Positions 35,321-48,372 are shown, counted from the first letter of the stretch. The stretch is DNA of 64,000 nucleotides from Anastatus disparis (GCA_017163975.1 JAFFSR010000034.1:186001-250000), one strand, 5' to 3'. Notes: a model not told the origin generated them from the letters alone. Made by a program: numbers and translations.

Positions 35321-37233
35321 TAGGGGGGTACCCCTCTGCTCGCTCTGCTCGCCTACCCCCATTGGTGATTATGCATATCTTACATATATTTTACCAATAA
35401 AAGAAAAATGAATCATTTATAAATCACATGATATATCTGAAAAACAAATAATAATTTAATTATGATTGTTTATACCTTATAAACTAAACGAGTTTCCACA
35501 CCACCTTACATTTCAAACTAGTTATTATGATTAATTGCATTCATATATTTAATTTAATTGTATAAATTTTTCAATATTTAAATATAGATTTTAATTTAAC
35601 TAATATATTTTAACTGTGTGAAATATAGAGGTAACGTTACGGCGCGTTAGATTTTTTGATTAGTGGAAACCCTCGCCAGGAGCCCTAAAAACCACTTTAT
35701 TTTATAGATAATATTACATAGATTAGTTATACATTTATAATATAATTTATTTTATGTATTGAATATGAATAAAAAAATAGTGATATCGTACAATATATAA
35801 GTAAAAAAATAACTTATTATTAATTAAATGATATTAATGATCAAAATTATAATAAATTTAAAACTATATAAAAATTTTTAAATAATTATTTGGTATAAAA
35901 ATTTTATTAGTATTATATTTGATATATCATAATGTTTATTTATGTCTTAAGATTTAGAGGATTATTTTGATATAATTCCTTTTTGATATCTTTTTGAATT
36001 ATTTTTACATTTTTTAAGATATATCAATATTTTATACTAAAATTTAAAAATTTGTTTACTTTAATATTCAAAAATAAGTGATGTAATTATTATTAATATT
36101 CACAAGATCATTAAATCATTATATTATTTTAATGATTTTAATTTGTATATATATATAAAATAAAATAATTTTGAAATATTAAACTTACTTTTTATTACTT
36201 ACTTTTATAAATTTTGATCAAATATGTTCTTAATAATATTAACTAATCGTAATAAATATCTAAAATAAATTTGATAATTTTGTTTAATATAATATTCTGT
36301 TATTGGTTCACATATTTGAATTTTATATTCTATAATTTTATTAACGTAATATTCATAATATTCAGGTACTTTATTCCAATTATTGTATTCAACTTTTTCT
36401 TCATTCCCGCCAATATATGAATTAATAATATTATTTAATTGAGAAATTTCTGTATCCTCTGAAATATTATCATTTAAGCTTTCTAAATAATATTCATATT
36501 CTTCTTCATAATTTAAGTGGTCTTCAATTTGATTATTTAAATAATCCATTGAATGTTGATCGATAATATCATTTACTTCAACATCATTTCCAATTAAATT
36601 AAATATATGAATGCAATTCATCATAATAACTAGTTTGAAATGTAAGGTGGTGTGGAAACTCGATTGTTTATTTTATATAAATAAACAATCATAATTAAAT
36701 TATTATTTGTTTTTTCAGATATATCATGTGTTTTATAAATATAATTACTTATTCTTCATGTAAATGTTTTAGCAAGAAGTCTTAATTCATTAATTAATAA
36801 TATAAAGAACAAATTTCTTTATCTATTAATAATTTTATTAATGTATAAATATCAAAGTATTATATAATAAAATTTTAGTATTAAAAATATAATTTCGTTT
36901 TTCATTAGATATACCACATTATATTAATTAACATAATAATGCATGCAAGTTATAAACTGTTATACGAGTCATTACACGAGTGGGGGGCAGTGGGGGGTGA
37001 TGCGGGGGGGGCATACGGGGGCTACGGGGGCACGGGGGTGCACGGGGGGTACGGGGGGACCTATAGAGGGAGTGAATGGTTACAAAATATCGTAGAATTA
37101 CAAACAATTTTACGTTATTTTGTAGGAATTCCTTACAAAACATTATTGGGAGCTGTGGGGGGAGTGGGGGGGAACGGGGGGGAGTGGGGGGGCTAAAACT
37201 GAATTTTTAATATAACCATATAATATAGGATGA
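35320..37233 (-). mobile_element. Helitron remnant 2, ~1.9 kb, opposite orientation
   Basis: Read on the minus strand, the 5' end is TCATCCTATATTATATGG after an A of a TA tract (37233), and the 3' end is GAGCAGAGGGGTACCCCCCTAG-like with CTAG at 35320-35323 followed by (TA)n. It shares with Helitron 1 the 5' end, a C-rich segment (here 36980-37195 as G-runs on the plus strand) and the EPITEYY protein C-terminus. It contains a ~120 bp inverted repeat (about 35420-35540 and 36612-36740) around its interior, each arm holding TTTCCACACCACCTTACATT. No helicase sequence remains. Confidence 0.8.
36205..36624 (-). CDS. 139-residue acidic, Tyr/Asn-rich protein on Helitron 2, unknown function
   Basis: Open from ATG at 36624 to TAA at 36205. 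The first half is acidic and rich in Y, E, D and N (EEEYEYYLESLNDNISEDTE). The C-terminus has EPITEYY..Q..QIYFRYLLRL. The same C-terminal block survives twice in Helitron 1, which suggests that this was a real Helitron-borne gene rather than a chance frame. No signal peptide, membrane segment or known domain is evident. The frame starts inside the inverted repeat next to the CACACCACC box. It may be an accessory or captured gene, or the tail of a longer lost protein. Confidence 0.45.
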   Translation of the reverse strand: MMNCIHIFNLIGNDVEVNDIIDQHSMDYLNNQIEDHLNYEEEYEYYLESLNDNISEDTEISQLNNIINSYIGGNEEKVEYNNWNKVPEYYEYYVNKIIEYKIQICEPITEYYIKQNYQIYFRYLLRLVNIIKNIFDQNL

Positions 37234-37479
37234 TATATATAATCCTATGTGTGTGCGTGCGCATTGGCATGAAATGTCGCATATATATAAACCTGTGTGT
37301 GCGTGCGTTATAATTGACATGAAAAATCCCATGTTTATTAAAGCCTGTGTGCATGCATGCGAATTGACATCAAATGTCTCATATATATAATCCTTTGTCT
37401 GCTTGTGTTTCAATTGACAGGAAAAATCCCATGAATATTAACGTGTGCGTGCATGCATGCGAAACGACATGGAACGTCT

Positions 37480-37511
<32 letters not shown>

Positions 37512-37563
37512 CTGTCTGTGGGTGCGTTCTAGTTGATGTGAAATGTCCCATGTATGTATGTGT

Positions 37564-37621
<58 letters not shown>

Positions 37622-37667
37622 ACTTGTCTGTATGTATGCGTGTAGGTCGACACGAAATGTTGCATAT
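37234..37667. repeat. (TA)n and complex minisatellite, last block
   Basis: Units of the TTGACATGAAAAATCCCATG type plus TA tracts (about 37478-37506 and 37575-37619) and a GTATGTGTGT tract near 37555. It resumes briefly at 40128-40200 beyond the inserted element. Confidence 0.85.
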
Positions 37668-39252
37668 GGGTGATTCTATTCTAACGGGTAATCACATGTA
37701 ATCGTTTAATAAACTATCAATACAAGGTTCAAATATTATTAACCACAAATTTTTCATATACTTTCAGCTTGTAACTTCATGATTCGTTGACTTTTTAATC
37801 GCTAATTTTAATGTAGCTTTTGTAGGGACCCTTAGAAAGTATACAAAGTAATCTCCCCTGCCTGTAATCATTTATAAAATTTTTTTCAAACGTTGTAAAG
37901 ACACAGGATAAATGAATTAATACTTCAGAAAGATCAAAAAATATTTTTTTCCATCCGTACATAATGGTTGAAAAAAAAATATTTTCTTTGACCCTCTGTT
38001 ATTATAAAAAAAAATGTATATTTTTTCATAGATAAAAAGCAATAATAATAAAAAATGTTATATTTGAATCTTATGAAAATATAAGCTATTCCTATCACAT
38101 GGAAATATTGTTATTATATGTTTGATTCGCTAAAAAAATTGCTTTGTTGATCATAGAATATATTTTTGTTTACGCGTAAACATCATTTCACTTATGAAAG
38201 CTAAGTTACCTTTTCTACGATAATTCCCCTGACTCTAAACATTTAACTGTCACAGATGATATAAGCGCATATTCAAATACGTAATGGACGTTTAAGAAAG
38301 TAGTAATGTACAACTAAAAAAGTTTAAACAGCAGTGAATGTAGGAGACCGTTTACTCAGTAAAAATTTCATTCAAATTATCAGGTAATCTCCCCTGGCAT
38401 ATAATTCCCCTGCCTTTTTTGAGATGCGCTCACAAAATTCTAATTGAATAATAAAGTCAACAATTTTATTCATGAATTTCATACCATGAAGTGTTAAATT
38501 ATTTGTACACTTGAAATTTAAGGTAGCTCGTATCGCGCAACTAAAGTCAAATGAGTATAAGTAAAACTCTATTGACTTTTGTTGTTGCGACTGCAGAAAA
38601 TGTCGCACGTATATACATATATATTACATGCTAGCAGATGTTATTTATCAATTATAATACCTAAAAATAAATAATCTTTATTATTCTATTTTATTTACTT
38701 TATTTTTATTTTTTATATAAATATTTATATGAATGTTTTAAAAATTTATATTCTGTAAATATTTTTAAAATTTTAATAACAAATTCATTCCAATATTTTG
38801 AATTTCGCGCGAGCTAACCTCCAAAAACAGACTTTTGTTTCAAAAAAATTTCTCCTATGAAAATCAATAAATTTTCAGATTTTTTTCGTAATATTTTCGA
38901 AAAATCCCTGGATACACATAACATTTAACATACCATTGGAAAGCTTGTTAAATAAAGTATTTATATTTAGTATTTCAGAGCGGTAGTAAATCTTTAGATG
39001 CAAATATTCGATTATAACTGTAGGAAAATCAAATATCTACCATATGAGCAATATTAAAATGTCAGTAAACGCAGCATTTTCAAAAGACTTTTTCTTAAAA
39101 TTTTCCCTGGAAATCAGGTCCGATTTTTTGCGTAGAGATTCATTTTAACTTAAAGAACAACCTCCAACATTTTGGCTTCATTCGTAAATTTTTTATTTTT
39201 GGTACGAGCTACCTTAATACATATTATACTGCTTATAATTTTTATATATTTA

Positions 39253-39291
<39 letters not shown>

Positions 39292-40127
39292 GGAGAATTT
39301 CCGTGTAAGCATATTCTTAAATCTTTTTGTAAACAATCACTGTAGTCATATTCACATGCTACACTATACTCGGTATATACTACATTATACTACGTATATA
39401 CTACAGATAAATAAAGCAGAACCAAAGGTTACATCGTAGTATTCAGAAAATAAAAATATCAGTTTGTCATTAGCCTTGATGGAGAGTTTGTCGTTGATAT
39501 CAAAGTAAGTATATGATTATTTGAATTTAAATGAAAGTCTTTGAAGAATCTCAATTGGAAAATCTATAAATCGATAATATATTATTTTAGATTGCATTGG
39601 TAATAAAATGGTTTCTACACGTGGACGTGGCGAACTTCCTACTAATCCTTTATCAAGTACACTTAACTACACTCCCAAACACAAAAATAATGTTATTATA
39701 TGTTTAAAAAGGCAAACTTTCTCAAGTATGGATATATTTGTTCTTTAACTTTCTTCTAATAATGTTTAGAAATACATATTTTTGCTGTAACTCGTCGTTT
39801 TTTATTTTTAAAAATTCATCCATATATGGTAATAGCTAATTCTGAAGTATTTCAGATAGTTTAGAATTTTTGTTCGACATAAATATTATTAGAAAATAAT
39901 ATTTAAAATAATATCAAGTGATGGTAATAAAAAAGTAATTCCTCTGTATCAGTATATTTTTCATCTATCAGTTTTTCTGGGAATAACCTATGGACAGCTT
40001 GGCTACTTTGGGATATTGTTCTATTAGATATAACCATAAAAAAAACCTGAGTAAAATTTTTAAAATGAACACCTTTATTTTCTATTATTTCAGAATTTGA
40101 ATTTGACCTGCTCGAATAGAATCACCC
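37668..40127. mobile_element. 2.46 kb element with GGGTGATTCTATTC inverted ends
   Basis: Left end GGGTGATTCTATTCTAACGG; right end inverted GGGTGATTCTATTCGAGCAG; 14 bp exact inverted repeat plus scattered matches. It lies between minisatellite units (CATAT on the left, ATATATATG on the right), so the duplication may be AT or TA but cannot be fixed. Inside are several near-repeats of TAATCTCCCCTG/TAATTCCCCTG (37850, 38223, 38388, 38403) and a (TA)n tract at 39259-39288. No substantial gene is visible; the 78-codon minus-strand frame at 38372-38608 has no recognisable content. Confidence 0.65.
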
Positions 40128-40249
40128 ATATATATGAGCCCAGGTGCGTATGTATGTGCGCGTCCACATATGTTTTTCTATATACATATATGCGATAAAA
40201 ATTCCTTAGTACGTTTAATTAAAAAGGAATTGTGGAATTTTAAATTAAA

Positions 40250-40790
40250 GCCCTCGAATTCACAAATCATAATCATAACTGACGCTTTTTCAATTCACGA
40301 TTACATTTTGATTTCTTAATTGAAATTTATTTAATTAAGGATTTCTTTTGATTTTGGAATTAAAGCCCTTTCAATTCACGATTAAATTTTGATTTCTTAA
40401 TTGAAATTTATTTAATCAAGGATTCTTTTTGATTTTGGAATGAAAGCCCTTTCAATTCACGATTACATTTTGATTTCTTAATTGAAATTTATTTAATTAA
40501 GGATTCCTTTTGATTTCGGAATTAAAGCCCTTTTAATTCACGATCGAATTTCGATTTCTGAATTGAAATTTATTTAATTAAGAATTCTTTTTGATTTTGT
40601 AATTAAAGCCCTTTCAATTCATGATTACATTTCGATTTCTTAATTGAAATATATTTAATTGAGAATTCCTTTTGATTTTTTAATTAAAGCCTTTTTAATT
40701 CACGATTAGATTTTGATTTGTTTATTAAAATATTTTTAATTATTAATTTAAAAGGAATTGTTAATTAAATAAAACTTTAATTACAAATTC
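40250..40790. repeat. ~81 bp tandem array, ~6.5 copies
   Basis: Units recur at about 40290, 40372, 40454, 40535, 40616 and 40697 with the core TTCACGATTACATTTTGATT and TGAAATTTATTTAATTAAGG. It borders the start of the 15 bp minisatellite. Confidence 0.85.
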
Positions 40791-40844
40791 AAAAATGATT
40801 CGTAAATCAAATAATTTTTAATTACTTTTTTCGCAACCCTGCCC

Positions 40845-42955
40845 ATAACATATAAACCCTAAGACCATCAACCCTTAGCCCATAAATCCCGAACCAATGA
40901 GCCACAAACCCATAAACCTCAAACCAATAAACCCCAGACTCATAAGCCGAAAACTTATAGACCCAAAACCTATAAACCATAGACCCATTAATCCTAAACC
41001 AATAAACCCTTAACCCATCAACCCTGAACCAATGACCCGAAACCCATGAACCCCGAACCAATAAACCCTGAACCCATTAACTGTAAACCCATAACCTGCC
41101 AACCCATGAACCCAGAACTCATTAACCATAGAGTCGTTAACCATGAACCCCAAACTTATGTACCCTAAATCAATTAACCCCAAACTTATGGACCTTAAAC
41201 CCATATACCCAAAAACTATAAACTTATAAACCTTATAACCCTTAACCTATAAACCTTCCCACCCTTAACCCATAAACCCTAAACCTATAAACTAAAAACC
41301 CATATACCCTAAACCAATGGAACCCAAACTCGTACACCACAGACGCTTATACCCTGAATTTATCAACCCCAAACACATGCACCCCAAATCCGAATACACC
41401 AAACTCATTTACCCTTAACCCATATAGCCGAAACCCATAGATTTCGAACTCATAAACCCCTAACACATGAGCTCCAAACCCTAAGACCCCAAACCCATAA
41501 ACCTCAAATCTATGTTCCCCAAACCTATAAAACCCAAACCCATGAACCCCTAACCCAAAAAGCCCAATGTTATCAACTACAAACCCATAAATCTCAAACC
41601 CGTGAACCCATAACCCATGAACCCTTGACCGAAAAACCCCAATCCAACGAACCACAAACCTATAAACCTTAAACCCGTAAGCCCCAGACCTATGGACCCC
41701 AAATCTATGGTCTCCAAACCCATTCGACCCAAACCCCTCTACCCGGAGTCATTAACCCCAAACACATAAATGATTAACTCATAAATCCTGAACTCTTAAA
41801 CCCCGAATCCCTAAATCTCATCCTATAAACCCTAAACCCATAAACCTCAAGCTCATAAATCCCTAGACCTATAAACCCCAAATTTATTAACCCCGTAAAT
41901 AAAGACCCTTTCATCCCAAATTCATACACTCCCAAGCCTTAAACCTAAACCCCCGAACCTTATCCTATAAACCCTAAGCCCCTGAACCCCAAACCCAAAT
42001 ACCTTAAACCCATAAACCAAAAACTCATGAAGACTTAACCCATAAACCCTAAACCCATAAACGCCAAACCCATAAATCCCAAACCTATGAACCACAAATC
42101 CATAAACCTAAAACCCATAAACCATAAACTTATAAACTTATAACATATAAACCCTAAAACCATTAACCCTTAACCCATAAATCCCGAACCAATAAGCCAC
42201 AACCCATATACCTCAAACCAATAAATTCCAGACTCATAAACCGAAAACTTATAGACCCAAAACCCAGAAACCCAAGACCCATAAACCCTAAACCAATAAA
42301 CCCTAAACCCATCGACCCTGAACTAATGAACCCGGAACCCATTAACCCCAAACCAATAAACCTTGAACCCATGAACCCTAAACCCATAACCCGCCAACCC
42401 ATAAACCCCAAACCCATAGACCATAAAGTCGTCCACCATAAACCCATGAATGCTAAACCCATGAACCCCAAACCTATGTACCCTAAACCAATTAACCGCA
42501 AACTTATGGACCCTAAACCTATATATCCAAAACCCATAAACCATAAAACAATAGACCCCAAACTTATACACCCCAGACACTTATACCCTAAACTTATCAA
42601 CCACTAACCAATAAACCCTCAACCCAAATACCCCAAACTCATTTACCCTTACCCATAAAGCCCAAACCCATAGATTCCGAATTCATAAGCCCCTAACACA
42701 TAAGCTCCAAACCCGTGAACCCCAAACCCATAAACCCATGTACCCCGCACCTATGAAACCCAAACCTATCTTTTCTAAACCCATAAACCCCAAACACATA
42801 AATCCGAAACCCATAAACCCTGAACCAATAAACCCCAAACCCAAAGACCCTAAACTTATGGACCCTGAACATATAAACCCGTTAAAGCCAAATTCATAAA
42901 TTCTCAAGCTTTGAACCCCAAACCCCCAAACCTATTCCCATAAACTCCAAAAATT
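40845..42955. repeat. 15 bp minisatellite, C-rich orientation, block 1
   Basis: Degenerate repeats of CCCATAAACCCTAAA, that is CCCTAAA (7) alternating with CCCATAAA (8). The 15 bp period is a multiple of three, so frames stay open on both strands and give strings of NPKPI/NPKPM or GLGFM/VYGFG-like pentapeptides. The many reading frames of 60-145 codons here are such by-products. The heptamer equals the plant-type telomere unit, not the TTAGG usual in insects. Confidence 0.9.
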
Positions 42956-43970
42956 ATCTACAAATAAGTATACTATACCTCCAAAAACCAGTTCGTTTTA
43001 CTTCATGGAGTATTATCAATTTGGCGACGGTGGGTAATAAAAAAAATAGTCTGCCTTTTTTGTCTAATAGTTTTTTTCTATTTTTTTTGTTGTTTTCGTA
43101 ATAGAAAAAATGTAATTGTAGTTCCCCTTCTGGATATTTCATCAATAATTGATAAATGTAATTATCAAATTTAGCATTTGTTTCATCTAAAAACAAAGCA
43201 TAATTTAATACACAATATATTAAAAAATAATTTAGAAGTCTAAATCAAACTGGTCAACATTTACAGATTATTTTGAATTTTTAAACTTTTTATTAAAAAA
43301 GTAATTGAATTATTTTTTATTTGAATATTATAAGTTTTAAAGAAAAATATAACAAAATATAATTAAAATTATTTAAATATCATAAAAAGTATTTTCAGAA
43401 TTATAATGTCAATTACTACAGAATCTAAACAAAATTATAAACTACATAATAAAATCACATCAAAACCCATACATGACAAACTATTTTATAGACTTCAATT
43501 AAAATATAGTTATTTCAAGTATGACCATACTATCAATTATTAAAGGATCCTGGGGGACAGTTAAATCTAATATTGATAATTGATTCGTCATTTTTGCTTA
43601 TGATAAATGTTTACACACACACACAAAATTATCTCACAGTCATCTCACCTGTAGTTTTTAATGATGAGTTCTAAAAAAATAATGTTTTTCACTTTGATCT
43701 CACTTTGCTTAATAATTAATACTATTTTTATCATCAATTTGATGCACACAATAAAAATAGAAATCGATGTGACAAAGCGCGAAGCAGCGGACTCCATATA
43801 CAATCGGGAAAAAGCCTGGTAAGTTTATAGAATTGTTGCTATCAGTTAGACAAAGAAAACGTGCGTAGCGTTGCCAGTAGAGTTGCTTGAACGCAAGGCA
43901 TATTTTCACAACGCATGCGCAAGGAACCGTGGCAGTAGAAAAGGCGAGGAATGATTCCCGATTTGTGCAT
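42956..43970. other. Spacer between C-rich array blocks, no gene supported
   Basis: Non-repetitive AT-rich DNA with a short (CA)n run near 43613-43626 and a GC-richer end (43770-43970). An 80-codon minus-strand frame at 42954-43196 has no recognisable domain. It may be an unidentified insertion, because array repeats resume on both sides in the same orientation. Confidence 0.5.
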
Positions 43971-46905
43971 GGACCCTAAACTAATAAGCTATAAACCCAT
44001 AAACCCTGAACTAATAAACCCATAAAACCCGAATCCATAAACCATGAAGACATTGGCCATAAACCTATTAATGCTAAACTAATAAACCCCAAACCTATAG
44101 ACCCTAAGCCCATTGACCCCAAACATATAGACCCTAAACCTATAGACCCAAAACCCATAAGCTATAAATCTATAAACACTAAACCCCTAAACCCGGAACT
44201 CATACACCCAAAACCCATAAACCCTAAACCAATGAACCTCAAACTCTTAAGCCCCAAATCTGTGAGCCCCAAACTCGTTGACCCCATAAACATAAACCCT
44301 AAACTTATAAACCCCAAACCCATTAACCATAAACCCATAGACCCTAAACATATGAACCCCATGCCCACAAAACCCGTACCAATAAACCCTAAACTCATGA
44401 ACCGTACACCAATAAACCCCAAACTCATGAACCACAAACTCAAAGACCCAAAACCCATAAACTCTAATCCTATAAACCCTGAACCCATAAACCCTAAACC
44501 CATGAACCCAAACTCATAAACCCCAGACACTTAGACCCTGAACTTATCAACCCCAAACCTATAAACCACAAACTCATTTACCCTGAGCTCATAAACCCCG
44601 AATCCATAGACCCCAAACTCATAAAACCCATTACCCATAAGCTCTAAACTCGTAAAACCCAAACTCAAGAACCTCAAACCCATGTACCCCAAACCTACAA
44701 AACCCAAACCTATCCACCCCGAACTCATAAACCTCAAACACATAAAATACCAAACTCATAAGCCCTGAACCTATGAACCCTGAACCCAAAGACTATGAAC
44801 CACATATAATACCCATAAGACTTAAATCCATAAAGCATAAAGTCAATAACCATAAACCCTCAAGCCTTCAACCCCGAACCCCTAAACCTTATTCCATAAA
44901 CCACAAACTTATAAACCCAATAACCCAAAACCTTAACCAATAAACCGCAAACCTATAAATTTCAAACCAACAAACCCCAAACCTATAAATCTCAAACCAA
45001 CAAACCCCAAACCTATAAACCCTTAACTCATAGACCCTAAACCAATAAGCAATAAGCCTATGAACCTTAAACCAATAAACCCTGAACCCATAAAACCCAA
45101 ACACATAAACCATAAAGTAATCAACCATAAACTCATAAATGCTGAACCAATCAACCCCAAACCTATAAACCCTAAGCCCATGAACCCCAAACTCATAGAA
45201 CCTAAACCTATAGACCCAAAACCCATAAACTATGAACCTATAAACCCTAACCCTATAAGCCCTAAACTAATACACCCAACTCCCATAAACCCTGAACTAA
45301 TAGACCCCAAACTCATGAACCCTGAACCAATAAACCCTAAAATCATAAACTCCAAACCAATAAACCAGAAACCCATAAAGTCCAAACTTATAACCCAAAA
45401 ACCCATGAAACTCACACTCATAAACCATAAAGTCATTAACTATAAACCCATGAATGCTAAACCCATAAACCCCAAACCCTAAACCTATTAACCCTAAACT
45501 CATGGACCCTAAACTCATTGACCCAAAACCCATAAACTATAATAAACCCTAAACCAATAAACCCTAAACCAATGGACCCTAAACTTATAAACCTCAGACA
45601 CATAAACCCTAAACTTCTCAGCCTCAAACCCATGAACCTCAAACCCGAAAACCCTAAACTCATTCACCCTATACCCATAGACCCCAAACCTATAGATCTC
45701 ATACTCATGAACCCATAACCCATAAGCTTCAAACCCGTAAACCATAAACCCCGAACACATAAATCCCTAACTGATAAACTCTAAACCTATGAACCCCAAA
45801 CATAAAGACCCTAAACCAATAAGACACAAACCCATTAACCTCAGACCAATGAACCCTAAACTCATAAGACCAAAATCCATAAAGCATAAAGTCATGAACC
45901 ATAAACCTATAAACGCTGAACCCCGAAAATATAAACCAATTAATGCTAAATTAATAAACCCTCAAGCCTTGAACCCTAAGCCCCTGAACCTCATTCCCTA
46001 AACTCCAATCCCATAAACCCTTAACACAAAAATCCCAAACTAATAAACTACAAACCCATAAACCCCGAACATATAAACCCTATGTCCATGGACGCTGTAC
46101 CAATAAACCCTGAACTCATAAACCGTAAACCAATAAACCATAAACTCATGAAATACAAACCCATAAGCCCGAAACCCATAAACCCCAACCCATAAGCCCT
46201 CAATCAATCAACCACAAAATCATAGACGCCAAACTTATAAACCCCGAACCCGTTGACCGTAAGCCCATAAACCCTAAACCTATAAACCCTAAACCCATAA
46301 ACCCTTAATCCATAAACAACAGACCTGTAAACCACGAACCCGTGAACCCAAAACCCATCAACCACAAACTCATAAACTCCAAACCCATAAATCATAAACC
46401 CACGAACCCCAAACCCAGAAACCCCAATATGAACTTATTTATCCCGAACCCATAAACACTAAACTCTTGAATTCCAAACTTATGAAACTAATACCATAAA
46501 CCCTTAACTCATACGACCCAAGATGAAAACCCTAATCTCTTAAATCCTATACCCATAAACCCTAAACTCATAAACCTTAGACCCATAAACCACAAACCCA
46601 AAGACCTTGAACTTATAAGCCCCGAAGATATTGACCCATTAATCCCTAATTTATAAACCCTCAAGCCTTAAACCTTAAACCCATAAACTATTCCATAAAC
46701 ATTAAATCAATAAGCCCCGAACCCAAAAACCCCAAACCTATAACCCTAAACCCTCAAACCCCAATCCCATAAACCCTAAACCCATAAACCCCAAGCCCAT
46801 AAACTCTTAACCCATAAACCCTAAACCTACAAACTTCAAATCTACAAACCTCAAACCTATAAACCCAAAACCCATAAACCTTAAAGCCATAAACACCAAA
46901 CCCAC
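43971..46905. repeat. 15 bp minisatellite, C-rich orientation, block 2
   Basis: Same unit and orientation as 40845-42955, about 2.9 kb, with many point changes and one- to three-base length shifts between neighbouring units. Reading frames up to 140 codons are repeat by-products. Confidence 0.9.
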
Positions 46906-47615
46906 TATATCTATCATAGCGGAGTGTATATATATAGAAATATTATTATCATTCAGAATATATCTATGTATATGTTTAGTTGTCAATGTTTTCATTACAG
47001 AACATGCTTCCATTATGACATCACGACTTGGTGAATCCGAAAATTTCCTTAAATAAATGAGGACGTGTAGTGTACGAAATTGTAAAAAGAGTATGAAATT
47101 CAAATTTTCAAACAATGTTACTGTGCAGAAAATTTGTTCAAGGCAATAGAAATGTCACCGTTTATTCCGAAAACTAACGATGGTATTTGCATAAATCATT
47201 AAGCTTCAGAGTAGTTAAGAGAACTTAAAACAGATTCTTCATTAATTTTTTGGAAATTTAAATTTCACACTATTTTTACAATTGGTTACACTATATTTTA
47301 GCTTTTATTAAAAACAAAAAAGCTTTTGTAGTCACAAAGTTGTTAAGTTATAATTAAAGCTATTTTATGTAATCTAAACATTCACAACTATACATATACA
47401 TAGATACGTTCTGAATGATAATAATATATCTATGTATATACGCTGCCATGACAAATATTGCTCGTAATGCTGCCCCCTTGCGGTTGAGCTTGCTCATTAG
47501 TCATCCTAATAATTAAAAAATACACAATCTAACAAAGCACTTAAAACTCGGCGATAGAAAGTGGATGCTTTAATGAAACTTTCCTCATAAAAGATGATTA
47601 AAAGGAACATAAAAT
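46906..47615. other. Spacer where the 15 bp array switches strand
   Basis: Left of it the array is C-rich on the plus strand, right of it G-rich. Inside, 46925-46974 pairs with 47392-47442 (ATTATTATCATTCAGAATAT versus its near-complement), so a foldback or inverted-repeat element of about 520 bp is likely. No gene is recognised. Confidence 0.6.
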
Positions 47616-48232
47616 TGAGGCTTTGGGGTTTTAGGGTTTGGAGTTTATTAATTTGAAGTTTATGGGTTTAGGGTTTATAGGTTTGAGGTTTATGCGTTTA
47701 AGGTTTATGGGTTTAAGGTTCATAGGTTTGGGGTTTATAGGTTCAAGGCTTTTGAGTTTATAAGTTTATGGGTTTATAGGTTCAGGATTTATGGGTTTGA
47801 AGATTATGGGTTTGTGGTTTATGGGTTTGGGGCTTATGGATTTGGAGTTTATGGTTTCGGTATTTATGGGTTTGAAGTTTATAAGTTTAGGGTTTATGGG
47901 TTCGGGGCTCACAGATTTGTGGTTTATGGGTTTGAAATTTATGGTTTCGGGGTATGGGTTTATGGGTTTTTTGGATTGCGATTTATGGGTTTAGGGTTTA
48001 TGGGTTTAAGGTTTATAAGTTTGGATTTATAAGTTCGAGGTTTATGGGGTTTAGGGTTTATAAGTTTGGGATTTATGGGTTTGAGATTCATGGGTTTAAA
48101 GTTTATGAGTTTGTAGGTTTGGGGTTGAATGAGATTAGGTCTTATGAGTTCGGGGTCAATGGGTTAGGAGTTCATAGATCTGGGATCTATAGGTTTAGGG
48201 TTTATGTGTTCGGGCTTTATTGGTTTAAGGTT
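47616..48232. repeat. 15 bp minisatellite, G-rich orientation, block 3
   Basis: Units GGGTTTAGGGTTTAT with variation. The last ~200 bp (about 48030-48232) is a diverged copy of about 53556-53741, showing higher-order duplication. It ends at the 5' LTR in the target GGTT. Confidence 0.9.
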
Positions 48233-48322
48233 TGCGACGATTCAAAAATCGCGCTAGACTTAGTACTTGCGCTCAGCCGCTACGACGCGCTACTCCCGCA
48301 ACGGGAATAGCGAGCTCCGTAG

Positions 48323-48332
48323 CATATATAAG
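48323..48332 (+). promoter_or_regulatory. TATA-box-like element of the LTR promoter
   Basis: CATATATAAG lies in GC-richer sequence. A start of transcription roughly 30 bp downstream would put the hairpin cluster at the very 5' end of the RNA. The copy in the 3' LTR is at 52294-52303. Confidence 0.6.
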
Positions 48333-48372
48333 CGAGCCGCCGAGCCAGCAAAGGGACTCTCTCCCCTTTCTT

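Noticed and set aside
38372..38608. 78-codon minus-strand gene in the 2.46 kb element
   Set aside because: No similarity recognised and no supporting context; left as non-coding.
42954..43196. 80-codon minus-strand gene
   Set aside because: Lysine/leucine-rich low-complexity translation without domain, splice support or relatives in the window.
46906..47615. Telomere-telomere fusion point
   Set aside because: The polarity is C-rich then G-rich, opposite to a head-on fusion, and the unit is 15 bp rather than a pure telomere repeat.
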